A stretch of 64,000 nucleotides of DNA. Source: Halopiger goleimassiliensis. Lineage in GTDB: Archaea > Halobacteriota > Halobacteria > Halobacteriales > Natrialbaceae. The notes beneath the pieces were generated by a model, which searched no databases, was not told where the DNA came from, and saw nothing but the letters and a program-made list of their open reading frames with translations. The stretch is from the NCBI RefSeq assembly GCF_000455345.1, contig NZ_HG315690.1:1625360-1689359 (forward strand), written 5' to 3'. Below, in pieces: positions 16,749 to 25,526 of this stretch (positions are counted from its first letter, which is position 1; each line of letters starts with the position of its first letter). A program made the position numbers and the translations under genes.

Positions 16749-18707
16749 ATGAAGTGTCCCCGCCGAACCCTCTTGGGCGGTATCGCCACGACTGCGACCA
16801 TCGCGTTTGCGGGTTCCGCCGTGAGTGCGTCCGACGGCTCCTCCGTCGAGGCCTCGGGCGATGCACCCGACCTCGAGACGCTGCTGGAGTATCTCCCCGC
16901 GTCCGTCAGCGACGACGCGATCGTATTCCGCGCGGTCGACTACGAACGCCGTCGCGAGGCCGACGAACCCCACGAATCCCGGCCCTACATCGGTCCGCTG
17001 AACGTCGATCCCGACGGCATCGCCGCCGAGGTCACCGTGACGTCGTACGACGAGGAGTACACCCAGCCGATCCGGATCCTCGCCGGCGACATCGATCCGG
17101 ACGGTGACGGCGAGCCTGCCGAGACGGACGGCGGCCTCGAGTACGAACGGTTCGAATCCGGAAACACCGACGAGTTCGCCGCGGTCACCGACGAGTTCGT
17201 GTTCGTAACCACCGACGAGGGGACGATCGACGACGCGCTGGCCGCGGCCGCTGGCGAGGAAGACCGACTCCTCGAGACGAACGACATGCTCCAGGAGGCG
17301 ATCGAGACCGTCGGCGACGCCGACAGCTACACCGTTCAGTCAGTGAACGGTTCGGCGTCGGCTTTCACCGGTAACGAGGACGACCCCCAGCCGGAGTACA
17401 TCGCCCACGCCGAGACCGTCCTCGATCCCGATACGATCGAGATCGAGTACGTCGTCGCGTTCGAGGACGCCGACGACGTCACCGACGAGTTCGTCGAGAG
17501 GATCGAGGCCGACTTCGCGTACATGGGCACCACCGAGGAGCCGGAAGCGACGGTGGACGGCCGCTACGTCACGGTCTCCGTCGAACGCGACCTCGAGGCC
17601 GAACGCGCAGTCGCCGAACACGACAGCCCGGGCTTCCTCCGGGTCGATCGTGACATCGATCCCGACGACGAGTACCTCGAACTCGAGGTCGGCCGAGGCG
17701 ATCCGACGCCGGTCGAGGATCTGACTCTCGAACTCGGAGACGAGGAGTACGATCCCGACATCTGGGCCGACGGCCACGGGAAGATCGAAGAGGGCGATAC
17801 GATCGTCGTGAAGATGGAGGACGTCGAGCCCAACACGTCCGTCTCGATCACGCACGACCACGAGATGGGGTCGAGCAGCAGCGGGACGTCCATCCTCAGC
17901 AATCTCCGCTTCGAGTTCGAGTACGACTACGAGACGGAAACCCTCTCCATCGAGTACACCGACGACTTCCCGCTCGACGGCGACCGCATCACGATCGCGG
18001 CCCACGACGAATCGCCGTACCGGATCGTCAACGACGAGGGCGAACGGGTCGACCCCGAGCCGACCGCGACGATCCAGCCCTGGGACGGCGAAACCGTCGA
18101 GGAGGGAGCCGAAGCCACGTTCGAGGACGTCCAGCCCGGTGACGAGATCATCGTCGGCTGGGACGGAACCTCCCGATACGACTCGCTCTCGTTCCACCGG
18201 ATCGACGCGCCCGGGGACGTCGACTTCGAGTACGAATACGCGGACGACCGGCTGACTGCCACTCTCGAGGTCGAGATCGAACAGCCCGCCGACGCGTACG
18301 AGCTCCGGGTCGACGACGACCCCGCGGACGTCCAGTGGGCCGACCAGTACGAGACTATCACGGAGCCCGCAACGATCGAACTCGACGACGTCGGCTCGGG
18401 CAAACGCGTCACCGTCGTCTGGGACGGAGACGAGATCCCCGTCGGTCGGACCCGGACGATCCCGAGAGTCGACCTCGAGTACGACGACGGCGTCGTCGAA
18501 CACGCCGGCGGCGACGCGATTCCCGCGTCGGATCTCGAGCTACAGATCTGGAACGAGAACGGCCGTGACGGTGTCAGCCTCGCGGACGAGATCGACGGCA
18601 CCTTCGAGGAAGGCGATACCGTCGCGATCGAAACCGAGAATCCACGCGACGTGACGCTGTACTACAAGGAGGATTTCTACGTCGGCTCCGTCTACATCGA
18701 CCAGTAG
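16749..18707 (+). CDS. secreted acidic protein with repeated beta domains
   Basis: 652 residues from the ATG at 16749. The N-terminus has PRRTLLGGIATTATIAFAGS, a Tat-like signal ending near SAVSA. Residues about 35-330 look like one alpha/beta region. After it come about four units of 80-100 residues, each with an acidic beta strand, a GD(T/E)I-type turn and a VVWDGD- or IVGWDGT-like end, for example KIEEGDTIVVKMEDVEPNTS, GAEATFEDVQPGDEIIVGWD, DDVGSGKRVTVVWDGDEIPV and GTFEEGDTVAIETENPRD. These recall the beta domains in haloarchaeal pilin-like and surface proteins. I do not recognise the family. Very high Asp+Glu. Confidence 0.75.
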   Translation: MKCPRRTLLGGIATTATIAFAGSAVSASDGSSVEASGDAPDLETLLEYLPASVSDDAIVFRAVDYERRREADEPHESRPYIGPLNVDPDGIAAEVTVTSYDEEYTQPIRILAGDIDPDGDGEPAETDGGLEYERFESGNTDEFAAVTDEFVFVTTDEGTIDDALAAAAGEEDRLLETNDMLQEAIETVGDADSYTVQSVNGSASAFTGNEDDPQPEYIAHAETVLDPDTIEIEYVVAFEDADDVTDEFVERIEADFAYMGTTEEPEATVDGRYVTVSVERDLEAERAVAEHDSPGFLRVDRDIDPDDEYLELEVGRGDPTPVEDLTLELGDEEYDPDIWADGHGKIEEGDTIVVKMEDVEPNTSVSITHDHEMGSSSSGTSILSNLRFEFEYDYETETLSIEYTDDFPLDGDRITIAAHDESPYRIVNDEGERVDPEPTATIQPWDGETVEEGAEATFEDVQPGDEIIVGWDGTSRYDSLSFHRIDAPGDVDFEYEYADDRLTATLEVEIEQPADAYELRVDDDPADVQWADQYETITEPATIELDDVGSGKRVTVVWDGDEIPVGRTRTIPRVDLEYDDGVVEHAGGDAIPASDLELQIWNENGRDGVSLADEIDGTFEEGDTVAIETENPRDVTLYYKEDFYVGSVYIDQ

Positions 18708-18850
18708 GGCCTGAATCACCCGACCCGGCGGCGACCGGGACTACACAGACGCTATTTTGCTTCACTGAGGCACATTCGGGGTGTCCGGGTTAGTATCGAA
18801 TTACGGGCGATTTGCCCTCGATGGTCCGTCGAGACCTGCCTGACGCGATA

Positions 18851-18860
18851 GATTTTTGGG
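18851..18860 (+). promoter_or_regulatory. TATA-like box for the gene at 18884
   Basis: GATTTTTGGG centred about 29 bases before the ATG at 18884, supporting that start over the one at 18812. Confidence 0.55.
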
Positions 18861-18883
18861 GTTTTGTCCATGCATGTGAGACG

Positions 18884-19180
18884 ATGACACTCGCCGAGCG
18901 AATCGCCAGGTTCCGGGCCACGGTCGAGGAGTGGCTGCACGGCCTCTATCACGGGATGATCTCGCATCCGGCGTACGAGAAGATCGAGGCCGAGGCCGAG
19001 GACATCGAGGACGCGTTCATGCTCGCGTGCTTCCCCGACGCATTCGGGGTCCCGTCGCCGATTTCGTACTACACGGCCGAGCTCGTCCCGTACCTCGAGA
19101 ACGAGTTCCTCGCCTGGGAGCGACGGCTCTGGGATCGAAGTACGCTCGTCGAGCGGAAGGGACGACAGTATCACTTCTGA
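18884..19180 (+). CDS. conserved small protein coupled to the ArsA-like ATPase
   Basis: A 98-residue protein, MTLAERIARFRATVEEWLHG, mostly helical, with DIEDAFMLACFPDAFGVPSP and a C-terminal LVPYLENEFLAWERRLWDRS. Its TGA overlaps the ATG of the next gene (TGATG), so the two are translated together. The position directly before a P-loop ATPase of the Get3/ArsA type suggests a partner. No known motif is visible. The start follows a TATA-like box 29 bases upstream. Confidence 0.75.
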   Translation: MTLAERIARFRATVEEWLHGLYHGMISHPAYEKIEAEAEDIEDAFMLACFPDAFGVPSPISYYTAELVPYLENEFLAWERRLWDRSTLVERKGRQYHF

Positions 19181-20148
19181 TGGTGCGACACGTCTTCGTC
19201 GGGGGGAAAGGTGGCGTCGGCAAGACGACGATCGCGGCCGCCCACGCCTACAACTGTGCGGGGGACGGCCTCGAGACGCTGCTGGTGTCGACCGACCCCG
19301 CCCACTCCGTCGGCGACCTGTTCGACCAGTCCTTCGGCGACGAGCCGCGGTCCGTCGAGGGCGTCGACGGCCTGTCGGCCATGGAGATCGATCCCGACGA
19401 GGAGGTGTCCCGGCATCTCCAGGAGATCAGGGGGAAACTCTCCGAGCAGGTGTCGGCGGCGATGGTCAACGAGGTCGACAGCCAGATCGAGATGGCCCAC
19501 GGGACGCCCGGTGCCTACGAGGCTGCGCTGTTCGACCGGTTCGTCACGGTGATGCGCGACGCCGAGGGATACGACCGGATCGTCTTCGACACGTCCCCGA
19601 CGGGCGGTACGTTACGGCTGCTCTCGCTGCCGGACCACCTCGAGGGCTGGATCGACCGGCTCGCGACCAAGCGTCGCCGGAGCATCGATCGCTACGAGCG
19701 GGCGGCGATCGGCGATCGGGAACCGCGTCGGGTGCTCGAGGGCGATCCGATACTCGCCCACCTCGAGGATCGCAAGGAGTTCTTCGAGTTCGCCGGCGAC
19801 ACGCTCCGGGAAGACGCCGCGTTCGTCCTCGTGTTCAATCCGGATTCGCTCTCGATCAGGGAGACCGAACGCACGATCGACCGCCTCGAGGAGCAGGACC
19901 TGACCGTCCACGGGCTGGTTGCCAACCGGCTCACCCCCGAACCCGAACCCCACGAGGAGGGGCGTGGCGCACGGTACCTTCGCGACCGGGTCGAAACCGA
20001 GCGGAAACGGCTCGAGACCGCACGCGAGCGGCTATCGCCGCCGATACTCGGTACCGTCGAGTCACGCGTCGCCGAGATCCGCGGCGATCGACTCGCCGAC
20101 GTCGCATCCGATCTCGACCTCGGGATCGAACGCGACGACCGGCGATAA
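19180..20148 (+). CDS. ArsA/Get3-family ATPase
   Basis: A 322-residue single-domain member of the ArsA/Get3 family. The deviant Walker A is GGKGGVGKTT at residues 9-18. Switch I is STDPAHSVGDLFDQ, Switch II is VFDTSPTGGTLRLLSLPDHL, and the A-loop-like VANRLTPE follows near residue 245. One ATPase domain suggests a Get3-like chaperone for tail-anchored or other client proteins rather than an arsenite pump, and no arsenical genes adjoin. The catalytic Asp of DTSPTGGTLR and the Lys of GGKGGVGK are present. It is coupled to the small upstream protein. Confidence 0.9.
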   Translation: MVRHVFVGGKGGVGKTTIAAAHAYNCAGDGLETLLVSTDPAHSVGDLFDQSFGDEPRSVEGVDGLSAMEIDPDEEVSRHLQEIRGKLSEQVSAAMVNEVDSQIEMAHGTPGAYEAALFDRFVTVMRDAEGYDRIVFDTSPTGGTLRLLSLPDHLEGWIDRLATKRRRSIDRYERAAIGDREPRRVLEGDPILAHLEDRKEFFEFAGDTLREDAAFVLVFNPDSLSIRETERTIDRLEEQDLTVHGLVANRLTPEPEPHEEGRGARYLRDRVETERKRLETARERLSPPILGTVESRVAEIRGDRLADVASDLDLGIERDDRR

Positions 20149-20231
20149 TCGTGCGTTAGCTGCTCACGACGCGTGTTACCTTTCCGCATGATTTATGATC
20201 GTGCACGGAAAATCGGCGGAAATAGGTACCT

Positions 20232-22094
20232 ATGACCGGGGTAATATGGATCGTCGCGACGGTGCTCGTCCTGTTTACGGTGGGGTACGTAGGGTACGGC
20301 CGGTACCTCTCACAGTTCGTCGAACTCGACGATTCCAGGGAGACGCCGGCCCACAAGTACCAGGACGGCCAGGAGTACGTCCCATCGAAGAAACCGGTAC
20401 TGCTCGGCCACCACTTCTCGAGCGTGGCCGGCGGCGCGCCGATCGCCGGCCCGATCACGGCGGCGCTCGTCTGGGGCTGGGTGCCTGCACTGCTGTGGGT
20501 CGCGATCGGCAACCCGCTGATGGGCGCGGTCCACGACTTCATGTCGCTGTCCTCGAGCGTGCGCCACGAGGGGAAGTCGATCGGCTACATCATCGGCGAG
20601 TACATCGGCGAGCGGGGGAAGAACATGTTCCTCTGGTTCGCCTTCCTGGTGATCATCCTCGTCGTGGCGGTGTTCGCGTTGCTGGTGGCCGTCATCCTCG
20701 ACGCCTATCCGCAGGCCGCGACCGCGAGCCTGCTCTACATCGGACTCGCGCTCGTCTTCGGCGTCTGGCTCTACCAGTTGGATCTCCCGTTCATTCCGGG
20801 GACGCTCCTGTTCGTTGCCGGCGTCTTCGCGAGCGTCTGGGTCGGGTTACAGTATCCGATCGCGCTGTTCGAACCCGCGGCGTTCGCCGACGAGGCGTAC
20901 ATCCTGTTCGACGGGGACGGGATGTGGGTCCCCGGTGCGACCGTCTTCGAGAGCGGAAACGTCGCAGCGTGGGTCATCGTCTCGTTGCTGTACGCCTTCG
21001 TCGCTGCGATTCTTCCGGTCTGGGTGTTGCTCCAGCCGCGGGATTACCTCTCGTCGTTTCTCCTCTATACGGGGGTCGGCGGAACGCTGCTCGCGGTCGT
21101 CGTCGGCACGTTCCTCGGGACGGCCGAAGCGCCGGACGGAGCGACCGGTGCCGCAGCGCTCGAGATCCAGCTGCCCGCGTATACGAGCTTTATGGGTAGC
21201 GAACTGGTCGACGTCGCCATGCCGCTGTTCCCGCTGTTATTTATCACCATCGCGTGTGGGACGATCAGCGGCTTCCACTCGCTGGTCTCCTCGGGGACGA
21301 CGGCGAAGCAGTTGAACCGCGAGACCGATGCTCGCCTGATCGGCTACGGCGGGATGCTCGCCGAAGGCCTGCTCGCGGCGACGGCGCTTGCGGCCGTCTC
21401 CGTCATCGCTGTGACCGCCGAAGGCGTCGAGGGCATCGCCGCAGCCCTCCCGAACTTCGCTGAAGGTGGCGGTCTCATCCTCACCAGTTTCGGCATCCCG
21501 ATGCTCACCGGCGAGGTCTTCATGGCGCTCGTGTTCGTCAGTTTCCTGCTGACGAGCCTGGATACGGGCCTGCGACTGGGCCGATACATGATGGAGGAAC
21601 TCGTCGGCACGCCCGAGACAGGCGTCGAGAACGTCGCAGCCAACCGGTACGTCAACACTGCCCTCGCGACGGGGGCCGCATATCTGCTCGTCTCGAGCGG
21701 CCAGTGGGAGGAAATCTGGCCGCTGTTCGGCGGCGCGAACCAGTTGCTCGCGGCGCTCGCGTTGTTGACCGCGACCGTCTGGCTCGCCAACTGGAAGGAC
21801 ACCAAACAGCTGTTGACGACCGGCGTCCCGGTCGTGATCATGGCCGTCGTCACGGTCGTCGGCCTGCTGTGGCTGGCGTTCGTCGAGAACCTCAACCGGC
21901 AACTGCTCGACGCCGCCTGGCGGGCCGAGGCGTCGATCATCGAGATGATCTCGAGCGGGCTCCGGATGCTGCTGGCGTTCGTGCTGATCTTCCTCGCGCT
22001 CTCGATCATCCGGATGGGGTACGACAACCTGCAGTCGGCCCGCGAGAGCTTGCTGTCGACCGACGAACCCGCCGTGGGGACCGACGACGACTGA
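20232..22094 (+). CDS. cstA: carbon starvation protein CstA family transporter
   Basis: A 620-residue integral membrane protein with about 14-16 spans. LLGHHFSSVAGGAPIAGPIT near residue 57 and GFHSLVSSGTTAKQLNRETD near residue 345 are the family signatures. CstA proteins import peptides or pyruvate; bacterial homologues carry pyruvate. The C-terminal part is shorter than in the 700-residue E. coli protein. The TGATTTATGA box about 38 bases upstream may drive it as a single gene. Substrate is inferred from family only. Confidence 0.92.
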   Translation: MTGVIWIVATVLVLFTVGYVGYGRYLSQFVELDDSRETPAHKYQDGQEYVPSKKPVLLGHHFSSVAGGAPIAGPITAALVWGWVPALLWVAIGNPLMGAVHDFMSLSSSVRHEGKSIGYIIGEYIGERGKNMFLWFAFLVIILVVAVFALLVAVILDAYPQAATASLLYIGLALVFGVWLYQLDLPFIPGTLLFVAGVFASVWVGLQYPIALFEPAAFADEAYILFDGDGMWVPGATVFESGNVAAWVIVSLLYAFVAAILPVWVLLQPRDYLSSFLLYTGVGGTLLAVVVGTFLGTAEAPDGATGAAALEIQLPAYTSFMGSELVDVAMPLFPLLFITIACGTISGFHSLVSSGTTAKQLNRETDARLIGYGGMLAEGLLAATALAAVSVIAVTAEGVEGIAAALPNFAEGGGLILTSFGIPMLTGEVFMALVFVSFLLTSLDTGLRLGRYMMEELVGTPETGVENVAANRYVNTALATGAAYLLVSSGQWEEIWPLFGGANQLLAALALLTATVWLANWKDTKQLLTTGVPVVIMAVVTVVGLLWLAFVENLNRQLLDAAWRAEASIIEMISSGLRMLLAFVLIFLALSIIRMGYDNLQSARESLLSTDEPAVGTDDD

Positions 22095-22121
22095 CCCCGT
22101 TTCGCCCTTCACTACTGTCGG

Positions 22122-22742
22122 CTATCGGGAAAACAGCCCCAGGACGCGACTGAGGAGGCTACGGTCCCGTTCGATCGGCTCCCACGTGGCAAACGCCGCG
22201 TCGATCTCCGTGCGGTCGCTCGAGACGACGACCTCCCGGTCGGGCGCGACGACGCCGAGGTGGATCTCGTAGTGGCCGTGGAAGCCGTATTTGAGCAGGG
22301 TTCGATCGGAGAAGCCAGCGACGAACTCCCGAACCTCGTCGGGGATCGAGGGAGCGACGAGGACGAACGTAAACTCCGTCGCCCGGTGGCGATCGTCCGG
22401 GTCGACCCGCTCGTCGGCCAGGTCGTGGCCCAGTGCGACCAGTCGCTCGAGGTCGGCGACGCGCACGCTCGAGCGGCGGTCGGCGTAGAGGTACTCCCGC
22501 ATGCGGTGGTTCGCGTAGGTGATCGACGGGTGAAACAGGTGTTTGCTGCTCTCGACGCGGAGGTCGCCGTGGAGGGCGAACGATTCCCCGTTCGCGGTAA
22601 CGTCCTTCTCGAGGTCGTAGGTGTGGACGAGTCGATGGGCCACCCGATTCAGGTACTCGTCTTCCCAGTCGGGGACTGCCTCGAGGATTTCCTCCGGGAG
22701 CGATCCCGCCGTGGCGTCCTCGCTACCCGTCCCGTCGCTCAT
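22122..22742 (-). CDS. conserved haloarchaeal protein of unknown function
   Basis: A 206-residue soluble acidic protein from the ATG at 22742 (MSDGTGSEDATAGSLPEEIL). It contains DEYLNRVAHRLVHTYDLEKD, a two-strand region HGDLRVESSKHLFHPSITYA, then FTFVLVAPSIPDEVREFVAG and LKYGFHGHYEIHLGVVAPDR. Longer starts add a basic, unlikely lead. The pattern suggests a folded alpha/beta domain with several conserved His, but I cannot assign a family. It is convergent with cstA. Confidence 0.7.
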   Translation of the reverse strand: MSDGTGSEDATAGSLPEEILEAVPDWEDEYLNRVAHRLVHTYDLEKDVTANGESFALHGDLRVESSKHLFHPSITYANHRMREYLYADRRSSVRVADLERLVALGHDLADERVDPDDRHRATEFTFVLVAPSIPDEVREFVAGFSDRTLLKYGFHGHYEIHLGVVAPDREVVVSSDRTEIDAAFATWEPIERDRSLLSRVLGLFSR

Positions 22743-22871
22743 ACTCGAGGATGCGACGGGGAGAACTAAAACTCGTCGCCGAGTCGACCGGGTGCTCGAC
22801 CTCCGAACCCCCGACCGGTCGAGAACGGGGTCACCGGTGGGCTTACGGACGAGCATGTCGTACGTGATCGT

Positions 22872-23090
22872 ATGACATCCTATCGCGAAGCCTGCGGCCG
22901 CTGTGCGATGTCGACGGCGGTCGAGGTCGCCTCGGGGGGCGACGACGGTGAGGACGACGAGGGTCCGTACGGGGCGGACCGTATCGAGGTCGAGGAAGAC
23001 CAGTTACGCACCGTCTCGCCGGGAGCGTGGCTCGCGGGGGTCGCCGATCGGATCGGCGCGACGGTCGACCGTCTCACCTGGGGGCGCTGA
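22872..23090 (+). CDS. possible small acidic protein with N-terminal CxxC
   Basis: A 72-residue frame starting ATG at 22872: MTSYREACGRCAMSTAVEVA, then an acidic linker and TVSPGAWLAGVADRIGATVD. The CGRC pair and the acidic composition fit small haloarchaeal zinc-binding proteins, but no family is recognised, and no clear promoter is seen. It could be a spurious frame. Confidence 0.4.
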   Translation: MTSYREACGRCAMSTAVEVASGGDDGEDDEGPYGADRIEVEEDQLRTVSPGAWLAGVADRIGATVDRLTWGR

Positions 23091-23107
23091 ACGACCGGGC
23101 GGCCCCC

Positions 23108-23662
23108 TCAGAGGTCTCGCTGTCGTCCCTTCGGGACCATCGAACGCAGTTCGCCGTGGACGTAGAGGCCGATCCCGAGCGGTTCCAGTTCGCCCGCGAC
23201 CTCGTGGGCGGCGATCAGGTACCCCCAGTCGCCGTCCCAGCGCTCGAGTTCCTGGTCCTCACCGCTCGCGAACCGTCGGGCTTCCCCGCGGTCGAGTTCG
23301 ATCACGCACTCGGTCGCGTGCCCGCCGAATCGCTGGGCGAAGTCCGTCGTCGGCTTCCAGTGTTCCTGCCGCGTCCGGAGGCAAGTCATGCCCAGCGACT
23401 CGAGTTCGATCGGCGTCGGGGCCTCCCCGGCGTAGATCCAGATCTTGCCGGCACCTTTCTCCCAGAACGTGTACTCCTCGAACGTCTCCGGGGGGATGCC
23501 GAACCGGTCGTCGAAGTACTCGAGGACAGCCTCCCGACTGACGCGGCCCTCGACGGTGCGCTCCGCGGCCGTTGCGGGAAGGCGATCGAACCGCTGGCCG
23601 TCGTTTTGCTCGAGGTCGGCCGCCGAATCGGCGGATCCGTTCGCGTCGCCGTCGCCCGCCAT
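23108..23662 (-). CDS. PUA-like partner protein of the RNA m5C methyltransferase
   Basis: A 184-residue protein from the ATG at 23662, which overlaps the TGA of the upstream methyltransferase gene (TGATG). It has VLEYFDDRFGIPPETFEEYT, GAGKIWIYAGEAPTPIELES, LGMTCLRTRQEHWKPTTDF, and ends GIGLYVHGELRSMVPKGRQR. These resemble the PUA-like C-terminal part found fused to bacterial NOL1/NOP2 RNA methyltransferases. The natural reading is that the methyltransferase here is split, with this subunit supplying RNA recognition. The role is inferred from order and resemblance. Confidence 0.8.
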   Translation of the reverse strand: MAGDGDANGSADSAADLEQNDGQRFDRLPATAAERTVEGRVSREAVLEYFDDRFGIPPETFEEYTFWEKGAGKIWIYAGEAPTPIELESLGMTCLRTRQEHWKPTTDFAQRFGGHATECVIELDRGEARRFASGEDQELERWDGDWGYLIAAHEVAGELEPLGIGLYVHGELRSMVPKGRQRDL

Positions 23663-24570
23663 CAGGCGGTCACCTCCAGTTTGGCGACGAAGAAGCCGCC
23701 AGTATCGTTCTGGTGAGGGTAGATCCGGGCCGCCCGCTCGAGCGTCGAGTCGAACTCCTCGCCGTCCCACTCGGTGAGTCCCGGCGAGTGCTCGAGGCCG
23801 AGGTCGAACTCGACGACGCGACAGTCCTCCGCGTCGAGGGCGTGCTGGACGACCGCTTCGTTCTCCTCGGGGGCGAACGTACACGTCGAGTAGACGACGG
23901 TACCGCCCTCGCGGGTCGCCTGGACGGCGCGCCGGAGGATCCCCTTCTGGATGCCCGAGACCGACGCGATGTGGTCCTCGGACCAGTCGTCGAGCGCGTC
24001 GGGGTTCTTCCGGATCGTCCCCTCGCAGGAACAGGGGGCGTCGACGAGCGCCCGGTCGAACGCGTCGAACGAGAACGGTTTCAGCGAGTAGTTGCGCGCG
24101 TCCTGGTTGGTGACCGCCAGACTGGTCGCACCCAGTCGTTCCGCGTTGAACCGCAGCGCCGAGATACGCCCGAGGTTGCTGTCGTTGGCGACCACCGTGC
24201 CGCAGTCGTCCATCAGCGCGGCGATCTGGGTAGCCTTCCCGCCCGGCGCGGCACAGCAATCCCAGACCCGCTCGCCGGGTTGGGGATCGAGGACGACCGG
24301 TGGAACGACCGAAACCTCCTCCTGGCCGTGGGTAAAGCCGTGGAAGGAACTCCAGGTCGACCCCGGCGAGTCGGTCTCGAGGCGCAGCACGCGGGGGTTC
24401 CAGTCGGCCTGCTCGTAGCCGACGTCCTCCGCCTCGAGGGCGGCGAGTGCGCGCTCGACCGAGGCCGTGATCGTGTTGACCCGCACGGCGTTACCGAGCG
24501 GTCGGCGGCAGGCCGCGAGGAACGCCTCGAAGTCGTCGACGATCGGTCGATACCGCTCGAGTGGCTCCAT
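23662..24570 (-). CDS. RsmB/NOP2 (NSUN)-family RNA cytosine-5 methyltransferase
   Basis: A 302-residue SAM-dependent methyltransferase, putatively making m5C in tRNA or rRNA. WDCCAAPGGKATQIAALMDD is motif I. VDAPCSCEGTIRKNPDALDD holds the motif IV cysteine, and VVYSTCTFAPEENEAVVQHA holds the motif VI catalytic cysteine, so both needed cysteines are present. The N-terminus NAVRVNTITASVERALAALE is the family's RNA-binding lead. The start at 24570 gives the usual archaeal length. Its stop overlaps the PUA-like partner. Target base is not decided by sequence. Confidence 0.93.
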   Translation of the reverse strand: MEPLERYRPIVDDFEAFLAACRRPLGNAVRVNTITASVERALAALEAEDVGYEQADWNPRVLRLETDSPGSTWSSFHGFTHGQEEVSVVPPVVLDPQPGERVWDCCAAPGGKATQIAALMDDCGTVVANDSNLGRISALRFNAERLGATSLAVTNQDARNYSLKPFSFDAFDRALVDAPCSCEGTIRKNPDALDDWSEDHIASVSGIQKGILRRAVQATREGGTVVYSTCTFAPEENEAVVQHALDAEDCRVVEFDLGLEHSPGLTEWDGEEFDSTLERAARIYPHQNDTGGFFVAKLEVTA

Positions 24571-24660
24571 CGACCGTCCGTTCGCAGCGCCGGCGTTTGT
24601 GGGTTTCGAACCGTGGAAACCGGGATCACGGCCGCCGTCAGCATCCGAGTACGCTGCCCC

Positions 24661-24670
24661 CGTTTTTATG
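24661..24670 (+). promoter_or_regulatory. TATA-like box for the PAC2 gene
   Basis: CGTTTTTATG centred 29 bases before the ATG at 24695, matching a leaderless transcript and excluding the longer open frame. Confidence 0.6.
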
Positions 24671-24694
24671 CGGGCTCCGGCCCAAGGCGACGGT

Positions 24695-25438
24695 ATGGCA
24701 GCTATCCGTCAGCACGGCCCGGACGTCGACCTCGAGGACCCGGTGCTCGTCGAGGGGTTCCCGGGCGTCGGCCTCGTGGGCAAGATCGCGACCGATCACC
24801 TCGTCGAGGAACTCGGGATGGAGTACTACGCGAGCGTCCACTGTGACGGGTTACCCAGCATCGGCGTCTACCGGGGCGACGACCGAACTGCGCGGCCGCC
24901 GGTCCGACTCTACGTCGACGAGGCCGAGAACCTGATCGCCCTCCAGAGCGACGCGCCGATCGCCGCCCAGGCCGTCGACGACGTCGCCGACTGCCTCACC
25001 AACTGGATCGCCGAGCGAAACGCGACGCCGATCTACCTGAGCGGCCTCCCGGCCGACCAGGAGGAGAACCGCCTGGAACTGTACGGCATCGCGACCGGCG
25101 ACGCCGGCGAGACGCTCGAGCGCCACGACGTCGCGGTCCCGCCGGAAGACGGCGTCGTCACCGGCCCGACCGGGGCGTTGATCAACCGCGCGGCTCAACT
25201 GGATTCCGACAGTCTCGGACTGATCGTCCGATGTAACCCGCAGTTTCCCGATCCCGAGGCCGCGAGCGTCCTCCTCGAGGAGGGCATCGGACCGGTAGCC
25301 GACGTCGAAATCGACGTCCAGGAACTCGTCGACCGGGCCGAAGAAATCCGCCGGAAACGCGAGCAGCTCGCCCAGCAGATGCAGGCGGTCGGCCAGGACG
25401 AGAGTACGCAGGCCCAGCCGTTGCGGATGTACCAGTAA
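24695..25438 (+). CDS. PAC2/proteasome-assembly-chaperone family protein
   Basis: A 247-residue protein of the PAC2 family, relatives of eukaryotic proteasome assembly chaperones. EDPVLVEGFPGVGLVGKIAT near residue 14 is the family opening, followed by HLVEELGMEYYASVHCDGLP, ATPIYLSGLPADQEENRLEL and VTGPTGALINRAAQLDSDSL. The C-terminus is a charged helix (QELVDRAEEIRRKREQLAQQ), a possible coiled coil. It probably helps assemble proteasome or another oligomer; function in archaea remains unproven. The start is set by the promoter spacing. Confidence 0.9.
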   Translation: MAAIRQHGPDVDLEDPVLVEGFPGVGLVGKIATDHLVEELGMEYYASVHCDGLPSIGVYRGDDRTARPPVRLYVDEAENLIALQSDAPIAAQAVDDVADCLTNWIAERNATPIYLSGLPADQEENRLELYGIATGDAGETLERHDVAVPPEDGVVTGPTGALINRAAQLDSDSLGLIVRCNPQFPDPEAASVLLEEGIGPVADVEIDVQELVDRAEEIRRKREQLAQQMQAVGQDESTQAQPLRMYQ

Positions 25439-25526
25439 CCATCGTACGCGTCGTTTCGTCCTCGTATCGAGGACACAACATTTTCATTGTGTTTTTTATT
25501 TCTGATACCGTTCGATCGACGTACAG

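Noticed and set aside
22872-23090. The 72-residue CxxC frame as a firm zinc protein
   Set aside because: Kept only as a low-confidence gene because no promoter or family supports it.
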